Under the pieces are notes generated by a model. The model was not told where the DNA came from. It searched no databases and worked only from the letters and a program-made list of their open reading frames with translations. The position numbers and the translations under genes were made by a program. From assembly GCA_002315615.1 (NCBI GenBank), contig DCHK01000011.1, forward strand, positions 1-45,258: DNA of 45,258 bases, in the 5' to 3' direction. This stretch comes from Bacteroidales bacterium UBA1754. Lineage in GTDB: Bacteria > Bacteroidota > Bacteroidia > Bacteroidales > Paludibacteraceae. Each line of letters opens with the position of its first letter. The first letter of the stretch is position 1. Below, piece by piece: positions 15,261-23,864 of the stretch.

Positions 15261-17062
15261 GCGATATAATTCACCTTTTGCCAGATTCTATTGCTAACCA
15301 GATTGCGGCGGGCGAGGTTATTCAACGTCCAGCATCGGTGGTGAAAGAATTGATGGAAAATGCCATTGATGCGGGTGCGCTTCGTGTACAAGTAATTATT
15401 AAAGACGCAGGCAGAACTCTTATTCAAGTAATTGACGATGGTAAGGGAATGAGCGAAACAGATGCACGTTTGGCTTTCGAACGTCACGCGACATCGAAAA
15501 TTGATAAAGCAGACGACTTATTTTCGCTTAGAACAATGGGTTTTCGTGGCGAAGCATTGCCTTCTATAGTTGCTGTGGCACAGGTGGAAATTAAAACGCG
15601 TCGTCCCGAAGATGAAATAGGCACATTCATTTCAATTGCTGGTTCCGAAATTCAGGAGCAGTCGCACGTATCGACTTCTGTTGGAACTGATATTGCAGTG
15701 AAAAATCTGTTTTTTAACGTTCCTGCACGTCGCAAATTTTTGAAGGCGAATGCTACCGAACTTCGTCAGATAATGATATGTTTCCAACGTATTGCTTTGG
15801 TTTATCCTGAAATAGAATTTGAACTTTTTCATAATGGAGCAGTCGTCTATTCGTTGAAACCATCGAATTTGCACCAACGCATTGATGCGGTGATGGGCAA
15901 AAAAATGGGCGCGCAGTTGCTCGAAGTGAAAGAGGAAAATGAGGTGGCGAAAATTTATGGTTTTGTTGGTACGCCAGATTCTGCAAAGAAGAAAGAAGCG
16001 CAAACTTTCTTTTTTGTGAACGGAAGATATATGAATCATTCGTATTTTCATAAAGCAGTAATGACAGCATACGATAGAATGTTGCCAGCCGATTGCCGAC
16101 CGAATTATTTCCTTTATTTTGATGTCGATCCTGCCACGATAGATGTGAATGTGCATCCTACAAAAACCGAAATAAAATTTGAGAATGAAAATTTTATTTG
16201 GTCAATATTGCAGGCTACTGTGAAAGAAACTTTGGGAAAATTTAATATTTTGCCACCTCTTTCGTTCGATTCAGGCGTGAAAATAATAAACGATTTTGTG
16301 CCGACAAGTGAAATTGTAGAACCGAAAATACGTACTAATCCAAATTATAATCCTTTTAAACAGAGTTCTTCGCGAGATTTTGCCGCGCCTTTGCAAAAAC
16401 ATATTCCTAACGATTGGGAAAAATTGTATAGCAGTTTCGAAAACGAACTAGAAGAGATTCCACAAGAACAAGTTACGCAATTGCAACTTGACATACCGAG
16501 TGCAAAACCGAAATTATTTCAATTTCAGAAAAAATATATTGTAACGTCAACCGAAGCGGGACTGATGTTTATCGACCAAAATAGGGCGCATACTCGTATT
16601 TTGTACGAGAGAAATATGCGTATGATGCGTGAAAAAACTTCTCGTTCGCAAACGTTGCTTTTCCCTGAAACTATGGATTTGGAACCCTCACTTTTGCCGT
16701 TGTTGCATTGCCTAAACGAAGATTTACGAAACGTAGGATTTGTATTAGAAGAAATTGATGGTGGTTTGGAAATTTCTGCAATTCCTGCTGAACTTTCAGC
16801 AAATTCGGCTATGGATGTACTGACAAAAATATTGAACGAAGAAATTGATTTAGATGCTGAAAATATTCGTGCAGATATTCACGAACATATTGCTTTAACG
16901 TTGGCGCATACAGAGTCGGTAAAAAATGGAACGGAACTTTCAGAAACCGAAATGAACGAGATTTACAAATCGTTGTTTTTGCTTGAGAATTCGTCTTATA
17001 CGCCCGATGGTAAACCTATAATGACTATTGTCGGCATAGATGAAATTGAACGCAGATTTTAA
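15257..17062 (+). CDS. mutL: DNA mismatch repair protein MutL
   Basis: Couples MutS mismatch recognition to strand removal. The N-terminal GHKL ATPase is intact: ENAIDAG (34-40), DDGKGM (60-65) and GFRGEAL (95-101). A linker follows (about 335-415), then the dimerisation domain. The endonuclease motif DQHA(X)2E(X)4E is degenerate: D440-E451 reads DQNRAHTRILYE, so the H, the A and the first E are changed. The C-terminal CPHGRP motif reads TPDGKP. It probably lacks nicking activity. 601 residues. It starts inside the stop of the preceding small gene. Confidence 0.96.
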   Translation: MSDIIHLLPDSIANQIAAGEVIQRPASVVKELMENAIDAGALRVQVIIKDAGRTLIQVIDDGKGMSETDARLAFERHATSKIDKADDLFSLRTMGFRGEALPSIVAVAQVEIKTRRPEDEIGTFISIAGSEIQEQSHVSTSVGTDIAVKNLFFNVPARRKFLKANATELRQIMICFQRIALVYPEIEFELFHNGAVVYSLKPSNLHQRIDAVMGKKMGAQLLEVKEENEVAKIYGFVGTPDSAKKKEAQTFFFVNGRYMNHSYFHKAVMTAYDRMLPADCRPNYFLYFDVDPATIDVNVHPTKTEIKFENENFIWSILQATVKETLGKFNILPPLSFDSGVKIINDFVPTSEIVEPKIRTNPNYNPFKQSSSRDFAAPLQKHIPNDWEKLYSSFENELEEIPQEQVTQLQLDIPSAKPKLFQFQKKYIVTSTEAGLMFIDQNRAHTRILYERNMRMMREKTSRSQTLLFPETMDLEPSLLPLLHCLNEDLRNVGFVLEEIDGGLEISAIPAELSANSAMDVLTKILNEEIDLDAENIRADIHEHIALTLAHTESVKNGTELSETEMNEIYKSLFLLENSSYTPDGKPIMTIVGIDEIERRF

Positions 17063-17125
17063 TTTACTTACAAACTATATCTATTAACTATTAACTTTTT
17101 ACTATTTACTTTTAGCTATTGTTTC
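17063..17125 (+). repeat. Heptad-period tract between mutL and yvlD-like gene
   Basis: Nine 7-nt units begin directly after the mutL stop, including ATATCTA, TTAACTA, TTAACTT, TTTACTA, TTTACTT and TTAGCTA. They end 4 nt before the next ATG. The words are reverse complements of the GTTAATA type seen at 44785. No promoter is seen. Confidence 0.75.
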
Positions 17126-17129
17126 ATTT

Positions 17130-17459
17130 ATGTTTTTACATTGGTTGATTGTTACTATCGCGGTTTATTTTACCGCACTTTTATTGCCTGGTATTGAAAT
17201 TCGCAATTTTTGGTCGTGCATTGTTATTGCTGCCGTTATAGGTATTCTTAATGCTGTTGTGAAACCACTGTTAGTGTTCTTTTCGCTTCCTATCACGTTG
17301 GTTACGTTGGGTTTGTTCCTTTTTGTGATAGATGCGCTCATTATTCTGCTGGCTGCCAAGTTGCTCGATTGTTTTGATGTGCAAAATTTTTGGTGGGCAT
17401 TGGCTTTTAGTGTAATTTTGTCAATCATTTCACAAATACTAAGTAATATTTTAGAATAA
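17130..17459 (+). CDS. YvlD/phage-holin-4 family membrane protein
   Basis: A 109-residue protein made of about four transmembrane helices, with a conserved GILNAVVKPLL segment and a following LPITLVTLGLFLFVIDA segment. It matches the family labelled phage holin 4 superfamily 2 or YvlD. This is a chromosomal membrane protein of unknown role and not evidence of a prophage. It lies 3 nt before gltX and is likely cotranscribed. Confidence 0.8.
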   Translation: MFLHWLIVTIAVYFTALLLPGIEIRNFWSCIVIAAVIGILNAVVKPLLVFFSLPITLVTLGLFLFVIDALIILLAAKLLDCFDVQNFWWALAFSVILSIISQILSNILE

Positions 17460-17462
17460 TAT

Positions 17463-18980
17463 ATGGAAAGAAAAGTTAGAGTAAGATTTGCGCCAAGCCC
17501 TACGGGAGCATTACATATTGGTGGTGTGCGTACGGCGTTGTATAATTATTTGTTTGCCAAGAAAAATGGTGGCGAAATGTTGTTGCGTATCGAAGATACT
17601 GATAGCAATCGTTTTGTGCCTGGTGCTGAAGATTATATTATTGAGTCGCTCAATTGGTTGGGCATAAAGTTCGATGAAGGCGTTGGCATTGGTGGTGAAT
17701 ATGGTCCGTATCGTCAGAGTGAACGTAAGGAAATTTACAAGCAGTATGTCGATCAACTTCTTGCTGAAGGCAAAGCGTATATTGCTTTTGATACTGCCGA
17801 ACAACTTGAAGCAAAACGTGCTGAGATTAGCAATTTCCAATACGACGCAAGTACACGTTCTACGATGGACAATTCGCTTACTTGTGCCACCGACAAAGTG
17901 CAAGAACGTATTGCTTCTGGCGAAAAATATGTAGTGCGTTTCAAAATTGAACCTAACGAAAATATTACGGTAAACGATTTGATACGTGGCGAAGTAGTGA
18001 TAAATTCTTCTATTCTTGATGATAAAGTGCTTTGGAAATCGGCTGATTTTTTGCCGACATATCACTTGGCAAATATTGTAGATGACCATTTGATGAAAAT
18101 CACTCACGTTATTCGTGGCGAGGAGTGGTTGCCATCGGCTCCATTGCACGTTTTGCTATATCGTGCTTTTGGTTGGGGAGATACAATGCCAGAATTTGCG
18201 CACCTTCCATTGCTTTTGAAGCCCGAAGGAAATGGCAAATTGAGCAAACGTGATGGCGACCGTCTTGGTTTCCCAGTTTTCCCACTTGAGTGGCACGACC
18301 CGAAATCAGGAGATGTTTCTTCTGGCTATCGCGAGAGTGGTTATTTCCCCGAAGCGGTAATCAATTTCCTTGCTTTGCTTGGATGGAATCCAGGAACGGA
18401 CCAAGAAATTTTCTCAATGGACGAACTTATCAATGCGTTTTCGCTCGAGCGTGTGAGCAAAAGTGGTGCCAAATTTGATTACGAGAAAGGTAAATGGTTC
18501 AACCATCATTATTTGGCAAACAAGTCTAACGAAGAGTTGTCATTGCTTGTTGCACCAGAATTGAAAGTGAAAGGTATTGCTTGCGAAAACGAAAAACTGA
18601 ATAAAATTATTGGTCTGATAAAAGACCGTGCGCATTTCGTAAAAGAACTTTGGGACGAAATGTATTATTTCTTCGAAGCACCTACATCTTACGATGAAAA
18701 AGCAGTAGCAAAGCGATGGAAAGAAGATACGCCTAAATTACTTGGTGCGTTGGTAGATTTTATGGCTACTTGGAACGAAAATATTTCTGCCAAGGAAATG
18801 GAAGAAAAGGTTATGGCTTGGAATGCTGAAAATGGTTATAATAATGGAGCTATGCTTAATCCATTTCGTTTGGCTTTGCTTGGCGAAATGAAAGGTCCAC
18901 ATATTTTTGATATAGTAGAAATTCTTGGCGTGAAAGAAACTATTGCACGTACAAAAAAAGCAATTGAAACGATAAAATAA
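17463..18980 (+). CDS. gltX: Glutamyl-tRNA synthetase
   Basis: Charges tRNA-Glu with glutamate. This is a class I synthetase with the HIGH signature as HIGG (18-21, after PSPTGAL) and the KMSKS signature as KLSKRDG near residue 260. The C-terminal anticodon-binding domain is complete. 505 residues. A strong terminator follows. Confidence 0.97.
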   Translation: MERKVRVRFAPSPTGALHIGGVRTALYNYLFAKKNGGEMLLRIEDTDSNRFVPGAEDYIIESLNWLGIKFDEGVGIGGEYGPYRQSERKEIYKQYVDQLLAEGKAYIAFDTAEQLEAKRAEISNFQYDASTRSTMDNSLTCATDKVQERIASGEKYVVRFKIEPNENITVNDLIRGEVVINSSILDDKVLWKSADFLPTYHLANIVDDHLMKITHVIRGEEWLPSAPLHVLLYRAFGWGDTMPEFAHLPLLLKPEGNGKLSKRDGDRLGFPVFPLEWHDPKSGDVSSGYRESGYFPEAVINFLALLGWNPGTDQEIFSMDELINAFSLERVSKSGAKFDYEKGKWFNHHYLANKSNEELSLLVAPELKVKGIACENEKLNKIIGLIKDRAHFVKELWDEMYYFFEAPTSYDEKAVAKRWKEDTPKLLGALVDFMATWNENISAKEMEEKVMAWNAENGYNNGAMLNPFRLALLGEMKGPHIFDIVEILGVKETIARTKKAIETIK

Positions 18981-18998
18981 AATTCATAGACATTGAAG

Positions 18999-19037
18999 AA
19001 AAAAAAGGATTAGACAGTTTGCTTAATCCTTTTTTTT
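18999..19037 (+). terminator. Bidirectional terminator after gltX
   Basis: GGATTA (19007-19012) pairs with TAATCC (19024-19029) around an 11-nt loop, flanked by eight A on the left and eight T on the right. It can act in both directions between the convergent gltX and rpmE2. Confidence 0.8.
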
Positions 19038-19056
19038 GTAACGTTATTTGCAAAAT

Positions 19057-19090
19057 AAAAGAGCGCTTTGTAAAAACAAAACGCTCTTTT
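19057..19090 (-). terminator. Terminator after rpmE2
   Basis: AAAAGAGCG (19057-19065) pairs with CGCTCTTTT (19082-19090). The stem continues inward with TTTGT and ACAAA after one mismatch, leaving a loop of four A. On the minus strand it ends in a T-rich run, 20 nt past the rpmE2 stop. Confidence 0.85.
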
Positions 19091-19109
19091 ACTGTTATGG
19101 AAAAAATTA

Positions 19110-19361
19110 TTATTTCTTTCTGTTTCCGTAACGGCTATTGAATTTATCAACACAACCTGCTGTGTCAACCAAATTACTTTTACCAGTGTAAAATGGGTGA
19201 GAAGTGTTAGAAATATCCATTTTTGCCAATGGATAAGTTTGACCGTCAATTTCAATAGTGTCTTTTGTGCTAATGGTAGAACGAGTGATAAATACATCGC
19301 CATTAGACATGTCTTTGAAAGCAACTAAACGATAGCTTTCTGGGTGAAGTCCTTCTTTCAT
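19110..19361 (-). CDS. rpmE2: 50S ribosomal protein L31 type B
   Basis: An 83-residue L31 of the type B form, with the typical N-terminus MKEGLHPESYRLVAFKDMS and the segment SHPFYTGKSNLVDTAGCVDKF. It lacks the paired cysteines that bind zinc in the C+ form, so it should work without zinc. It is a single-gene unit with its own promoter and terminator. Confidence 0.95.
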   Translation of the reverse strand: MKEGLHPESYRLVAFKDMSNGDVFITRSTISTKDTIEIDGQTYPLAKMDISNTSHPFYTGKSNLVDTAGCVDKFNSRYGNRKK

Positions 19362-19401
19362 ATCTTTTTATAATTTATTATTTCTTTTCAAATTCGGGAT
19401 G

Positions 19402-19433
19402 CAAATATACGCACTTATTTTTGTAAAACCAAA
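19402..19433 (-). promoter_or_regulatory. Promoter for rpmE2
   Basis: On the minus strand TTTG (19433-19430), a 20-nt spacer and TATATTTG (19409-19402). It matches the Bacteroidota consensus fully and lies 40 nt upstream of the ATG. Confidence 0.75.
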
Positions 19434-19474
19434 GATTTGCAAAAAATATTGTACAGTAATTTTAACTTTAATAA

Positions 19475-20683
19475 TTATTCTGCTTTTTCCTGCTCGCGTT
19501 TTAACGCCATTTCGCGCGTGTCTCGGGCAATTACAGTGGAACGATTCACTTCTTTCGTTTGGTCGAACATATAACGATATGTGATGTGTCGTGTGGCGAA
19601 TGTTGCGCCGACCGATTCGTGCAAAGCGCGCATTTTTGGATTGAAATCACCAACCCACGAAAGTTCAATGTGGTCGTATTCTTTGTGAATTTTCATTGAT
19701 TTTTCAATCTGTTTGAAAATAATGGATTCCAAACCGCATTTTTGGTATTTTGGTTTCACACCCATAATGACTATGCGCGAGCGAGTGATGGTTTTACGCC
19801 ATTTGTAGTAAACAAATTTGATTTTGCTCCACCAGTTCAGTCTTCCGTTCAAATGCTTGATAATTTGATTTAAATCAGGATACATTACAAGGAAAGCGGC
19901 AGGATCGCCGTTGGCATAAACAAACCAAATGAAATCTTCGATGATAAAATCTTTTACGTCGTTAAGTTTCATTTGCACATCTTCTTCGCTCATTTGTTTG
20001 AAATTTTCGTGAAATTCCCAAGCGTCTTGATAGATGTTGAGCATATCATTCATATACTTGTGGGCATTTTTCATTTCAAAATGCTCTACGGTATATTCAG
20101 GTTTGCGACTTACCCAATCGGCAATTTTCCAAAATCTTTCGGGGAATGGTACGCGCAAGTTTAGTGAGTTTGAAACTTGCTCGAAATAAAATTTAAATCC
20201 GTATGTTTCAAATAATTTTTGGTAGTAGGGCGGATTGTATTGCATACCAATGGCGGGTTGTGTAAAACCCTCGACCAAAAGTCCCCAAAAGTTGTCGTTT
20301 TCGCCAAAATTGATTGGTCCGTCCATTGCTTCCATTCCGCGTTGTGAGAGCCAATTTTTAGCAGTGTCAAAAAGTAAATTTGCTGCATTTTGGTCGTCTA
20401 TGCACTCAAAAAAACCGCAACCGCCAGTAGGTTGGTCAAATCCGAATGCTTTTTCTTTGTTGATGAACGCTGCAATTCGTCCAATTACTTTTTCGTTGTC
20501 ATCTAAAAGCAAAAATTGTGTAGCTTCACCGTGTTTGTAAAAATCGTTTTTTGCTGGGTCGAAAATTTCGTTGATTTGTACATCGAGCGGGCGGACAAAA
20601 TTATCGTCGCCTTTGTAAATTAGTTTTACGACATCAAGAAATTGTTGTCTTTGTTTTTTGCTTTTTACCTCTTCTATTTTCAT
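19475..20683 (-). CDS. GNAT-like acyltransferase, two-domain
   Basis: A 402-residue protein that I assign to the large Bacteroidota GNAT-like family. The N-terminal part (about 1-130) contains an acetyltransferase-like strand pattern (FLLLDDNEKVIGRIAAF). The C-terminal half (about 285-385) holds a second one, with the acetyl-CoA loop area MGVKPKYQKCGLESIIFKQ and the segment IELSWVGDFNPKMRALHESVGA. The substrate is unknown. It stands as a single gene with its own -7 promoter element. Confidence 0.75.
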   Translation of the reverse strand: MKIEEVKSKKQRQQFLDVVKLIYKGDDNFVRPLDVQINEIFDPAKNDFYKHGEATQFLLLDDNEKVIGRIAAFINKEKAFGFDQPTGGCGFFECIDDQNAANLLFDTAKNWLSQRGMEAMDGPINFGENDNFWGLLVEGFTQPAIGMQYNPPYYQKLFETYGFKFYFEQVSNSLNLRVPFPERFWKIADWVSRKPEYTVEHFEMKNAHKYMNDMLNIYQDAWEFHENFKQMSEEDVQMKLNDVKDFIIEDFIWFVYANGDPAAFLVMYPDLNQIIKHLNGRLNWWSKIKFVYYKWRKTITRSRIVIMGVKPKYQKCGLESIIFKQIEKSMKIHKEYDHIELSWVGDFNPKMRALHESVGATFATRHITYRYMFDQTKEVNRSTVIARDTREMALKREQEKAE

Positions 20684-20714
20684 TATATTTTTAGATTTGG
20701 GTTACATTAAGTAA

Positions 20715-20722
20715 CAAAGATA
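20715..20722 (-). promoter_or_regulatory. Promoter -7 element for GNAT gene
   Basis: The minus strand reads TATCTTTG, an exact -7 box, 32 nt upstream of the ATG. A short inverted repeat (GTTAC at 20701-20705, GTAAC at 20711-20715) overlaps the predicted RNA start. No clear -33 element. Confidence 0.45.
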
Positions 20723-20751
20723 ATAATTTTGTTTGGTATAACGTGTGATTT

Positions 20752-21342
20752 TCAGGATTTTAATTTTTGGTAAATCTTCAAACAAGCCCAAGCATCGAGT
20801 GCGGCATATTGTTGCTGTGGTAAGGTGAGCTCGGGTGCTTCCCAGTTGGTTAATCGTTGTCTTTTCGATATTTTTTTGTTGAAAATTATGGCGTAAATTT
20901 TTTGTAGGCTTTGGTCTTCGATACCATAATTTTTAACTAATTTTTGCAAATCTACAAATGAAGAATTGTTTTCGATGGTGCTTTTTCTATTTAGTGCATG
21001 TAGGTCGTCTCTTAATGAGAGTCCGACTTTTTTAATGCTTTCATTTTCAAGAAATTGAATTAAACTTTGTGGCATTCCTATTTTGTTTAGTCGTATTAGA
21101 AATGCTATCTCGTTTGTGGCTAATTGTAATAACGCAACAGGATTGGGCAAAGAACCTTTTTGAAAGTTCGGGCGAGTTTCGGTGTCAATGCCGATTATAG
21201 TTTCAAACGAAAGTGCGTGTATGCACTTTTGCAAATCTATTTCGTTGGAAATGATGACAATTTTGCCTTCGAATGTTTCGTAAGGCAGACTGTTTATCTC
21301 TTCTTTTGTTATTGTGCTTTTGTATGTTTGTGTTAAATCCAT
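20752..21342 (-). CDS. DEDDy 3'-5' exonuclease (DnaQ/RNase D-like)
   Basis: A 196-residue exonuclease domain protein. Exo I is IGIDTETRP (near residue 48), Exo II lies around GLSLRDDLHAL, and Exo III has the DEDDy pattern in QYAALDAWACLKIY. It resembles the exonuclease domain of RNase D and WRN without any helicase or HRDC part. Whether it acts on RNA or DNA cannot be told from sequence. It overlaps the preceding DUF5063 gene by 10 nt, so the two are coupled. Confidence 0.87.
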   Translation of the reverse strand: MDLTQTYKSTITKEEINSLPYETFEGKIVIISNEIDLQKCIHALSFETIIGIDTETRPNFQKGSLPNPVALLQLATNEIAFLIRLNKIGMPQSLIQFLENESIKKVGLSLRDDLHALNRKSTIENNSSFVDLQKLVKNYGIEDQSLQKIYAIIFNKKISKRQRLTNWEAPELTLPQQQYAALDAWACLKIYQKLKS

Positions 21343-21959
21343 TCGTCGTTGTTCTCGTCTTGAAGGTCGGTAATGCGTTGGTGCAGAAATGATTTTTTAT
21401 TTGAGAGATTTTCTGTTTTGTCACATTCGTCATCGTCGTCGGTTAGCGTGTCGCTATAAAGTGCGATGTGAATTGCTTTGAGTGCGCTCACGAGTTTTGT
21501 TCCCCAATATTCGCGAAAAGATTCTTTACAAAGGAAAACTGCATCGTTCATAACGTCTTCGTTTCCAACTTGATAGCGCATTACAAAGTCTTTTAAATCT
21601 TGGTAAATATCTGCAATGTCTTCGGATATTGTTGCGTTAGAAATTTCTGCTACATCGCTCCACTGATTGTCGGTTTTGGCATAATCGGTATAAGCATCGG
21701 TTTCTCCCAAAATGGTTTGTATGCTTTGACGTACACTTTCGTAATCGTTTTCGGTAACAAATTGCTCCAAATCTTCTTCGCAAACTTGTTCTAAATTTGG
21801 TAAAGTGGAAATTTTAAGATAGATGATAGTCAGTAGTTTAGATAACCTTGAAAGGTAATCTTTCTTTTTGAAAGAGAGTGCATTTTCGAAAAAAGTAACA
21901 CTTTCGTTGGCAACTGCAGCAAACTCTATCACATTATTTGAGTAAATATAATTTTGCAT
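21333..21959 (-). CDS. DUF5063 domain protein
   Basis: A 208-residue acidic, mainly helical protein that I recognise as DUF5063, a Bacteroidota family of unknown function. It has no signal peptide or membrane segment. It overlaps the 3'-5' exonuclease start by 10 nt. That pairing occurs in other Bacteroidales and suggests a shared role in nucleic acid metabolism, but no direct evidence is visible. Confidence 0.75.
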   Translation of the reverse strand: MQNYIYSNNVIEFAAVANESVTFFENALSFKKKDYLSRLSKLLTIIYLKISTLPNLEQVCEEDLEQFVTENDYESVRQSIQTILGETDAYTDYAKTDNQWSDVAEISNATISEDIADIYQDLKDFVMRYQVGNEDVMNDAVFLCKESFREYWGTKLVSALKAIHIALYSDTLTDDDDECDKTENLSNKKSFLHQRITDLQDENNDEWI

Positions 21960-21973
21960 ATCTTGTTTTTTTG

Positions 21974-22005
21974 CAAAATTACTAAATACTTATAGTTCTT
22001 CCAAT
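21974..22005 (-). promoter_or_regulatory. Promoter for DUF5063-exonuclease pair
   Basis: On the minus strand ATTG (22005-22002), a 20-nt spacer and TAATTTTG (21981-21974), 15 nt before the ATG. It overlaps the 3' end of the upstream synthase gene. Confidence 0.55.
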
Positions 22006-23501
22006 AGATTGAGCATTTTCATCGTTGCTTTAATGGCGGCTTCAGTTTGGTCAACATCCAATCCGTGTGTTTTGAAAATTTTTTCACCAAATTTCCAAGT
22101 AATGGTTGTGTGTACCAAGGCGTCTGTTTGTCCGCCAGGTGGAATTGTTACGGCATAGTCAATCAGTTCAGGTATGTTTTTGTGCAACGAAGTGTAGATT
22201 TTCCAAACTGCTTTTGAAAATGCGTTGTATTGTCCATCGCCACAAGCAGTTTGCTCGTATTCTTTTCCGTCGATTTCTATTTTTACGGTTGCTACTGGTC
22301 GTAGTCCTTGAGTAAGCGAAAGTGAATAGTTTATCATCTTTATGCGATGCTCGGCGTTGCCTTGTTTTAGAACATCGGATACGATGTAAGGCAATTCTTC
22401 GGTAGTGATGAGTTGCTTTTTGTCGCCAAGTTCAATGATTCTGTCGGTAACTTTTTGCATTGTGTCGTCATCAATATTGATGCCGAGTGATTCAAGATTT
22501 TTTTTGATGTTTGCTTTACCCGACATTTTTCCAAGCGCATATTCGCGTGTTCGACCAAATCTTTCTGGCATTAAGGCATTGTAGTAAAGTTCGTTTTTCA
22601 AATCGCCGTCGGCGTGCACACCTGCGCATTGCGTAAAAACATTGTCGCCGATGATGGGTTTGTTGTTTGGTATGCGCACTCCAGAATATGTTTCTACTAT
22701 TTTGCTTATCTTGTATATCTTTTTTTCGCAAATGTTTGTCTTCAGTTGAAGTTGGTCGTGCACCACAGCCAAAATACTTGTGAGAGGTGTGTTTCCAGCG
22801 CGTTCGCCAAGTCCATTGATAGTGGTGTGTATGTTTTTTATTCCTGCATTGATGGCGGCCATAGTGTTTGCTACAGCGAGGTCGTAGTCGTTATGTGCGT
22901 GAAAGTCAAACGTCAAATCGGGGTAACGTTGCAACATTTCTTTGCAGAAATCGTATGTCTGAAAAGGTGTCAAAATTCCCAAAGTATCAGGCAACATAAA
23001 CCGATTGATATTTTCGTTTTTCAAAGTGTCAATCAGCAGAAATACGTAATCTTTCGATAGCAACATTCCGTTGCTCCAGTCTTCGAGGTAAAGGTTGACG
23101 ATGAGCCCTTGCTTGTGTGCTTCCCTGACGACCGAAATAATGTCTTCTATATGTTTTTGAGGCGTTTTTTGCAGTTGCTGCGTGGTGTGTTTCAACGAAC
23201 CTTTTGCCAAAAGATTCATTACTTTGCAACTTGCATTTTTAATCCAGTTTACCGATTCTTCGCCATCAACAAATCCTAAAACTTCAATTCTGTCGAGCAA
23301 ATTGTTGTTTTTTGCCCAATCGGTGATTGCTTTGGCACTTTCATTTTCGCCTTCAGAAACTCGTGCAGATGCAATTTCAATTCTATCCACACCAAGTTCT
23401 TTCAGCAAAAACTGTGCAATGCTCAATTTTTCCTGTTTAGAAAACGATACGCCAGAAGTTTGTTCGCCGTCTCGTAGAGTTGTGTCAAGAATTTGAATCA
23501 T
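21990..23501 (-). CDS. 2-isopropylmalate / citramalate synthase family
   Basis: A 503-residue enzyme of the LeuA/CimA family that condenses acetyl-CoA with a 2-oxo acid. The N-terminal signature DTTLRDGEQTSG (6-17), the metal-binding HAHNDYDLAVAN (near 200) and NGLGERAGNTPL are intact. A C-terminal regulatory domain (about 380-500) is present and includes PPGGQTDALVHTTI. Family and catalysis are sure, but whether the acceptor is 2-oxoisovalerate (leucine) or pyruvate (isoleucine) cannot be read. No leuB, leuC or leuD is nearby, so it is a stand-alone gene. Confidence 0.88.
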   Translation of the reverse strand: MIQILDTTLRDGEQTSGVSFSKQEKLSIAQFLLKELGVDRIEIASARVSEGENESAKAITDWAKNNNLLDRIEVLGFVDGEESVNWIKNASCKVMNLLAKGSLKHTTQQLQKTPQKHIEDIISVVREAHKQGLIVNLYLEDWSNGMLLSKDYVFLLIDTLKNENINRFMLPDTLGILTPFQTYDFCKEMLQRYPDLTFDFHAHNDYDLAVANTMAAINAGIKNIHTTINGLGERAGNTPLTSILAVVHDQLQLKTNICEKKIYKISKIVETYSGVRIPNNKPIIGDNVFTQCAGVHADGDLKNELYYNALMPERFGRTREYALGKMSGKANIKKNLESLGINIDDDTMQKVTDRIIELGDKKQLITTEELPYIVSDVLKQGNAEHRIKMINYSLSLTQGLRPVATVKIEIDGKEYEQTACGDGQYNAFSKAVWKIYTSLHKNIPELIDYAVTIPPGGQTDALVHTTITWKFGEKIFKTHGLDVDQTEAAIKATMKMLNLLEEL

Positions 23502-23541
23502 ATCTATTTGTTATTGAAAGACAAAACGTCTCAAACAAAAG

Positions 23542-23549
23542 CAAAGATA
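23542..23549 (-). promoter_or_regulatory. Promoter -7 element for LeuA/CimA-family gene
   Basis: The minus strand reads TATCTTTG, an exact -7 box, 41 nt before the ATG. No -33 match at the expected distance. Confidence 0.45.
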
Positions 23550-23567
23550 ATCAGATTTTGTGGAAAA

Positions 23568-23861
23568 TTATTTTCTTTTCGGATTTTTTGGGAACCAACC
23601 TTTTTCAACGCGTTGTTTTTGATCGAAAATCTCTTTTATTGACCAAAAACTTGAAAAAGCGAAAACGCCACACAAAACTGAAATAATTGTGTTTTGAATT
23701 AAAAGTGAAATGGCTGTTCCAATAATACCTGCGAGTAAAAATACCCACCAGCAACGAGTGCCGAAATAATATTCTGCTTTTATTACAATAGGGTGGAAAA
23801 CTCCAATAATAATGAACGTGCAGACACCAATGATGAGTCCATCAAAATTTAGCAAATCCAT
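23568..23861 (-). CDS. DUF4491 family membrane protein
   Basis: A 97-residue protein with about three hydrophobic segments and a short basic C-terminal tail (KGWFPKNPKRK). I recognise the family as DUF4491. The conserved FDGLIIGVCTFIIIGVFHP at the N-terminus and YYFGTRCWW in the middle are visible. Function unknown. It follows the M23 peptidase gene by 3 nt and is probably cotranscribed with it. Confidence 0.8.
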   Translation of the reverse strand: MDLLNFDGLIIGVCTFIIIGVFHPIVIKAEYYFGTRCWWVFLLAGIIGTAISLLIQNTIISVLCGVFAFSSFWSIKEIFDQKQRVEKGWFPKNPKRK

Positions 23862-23864
23862 AAA

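Noticed and set aside
17130..17459. Prophage remnant, from the phage-holin family name
   Set aside because: The family is broadly chromosomal (YvlD-like), and no integrase, lysin, capsid or attachment site is nearby.
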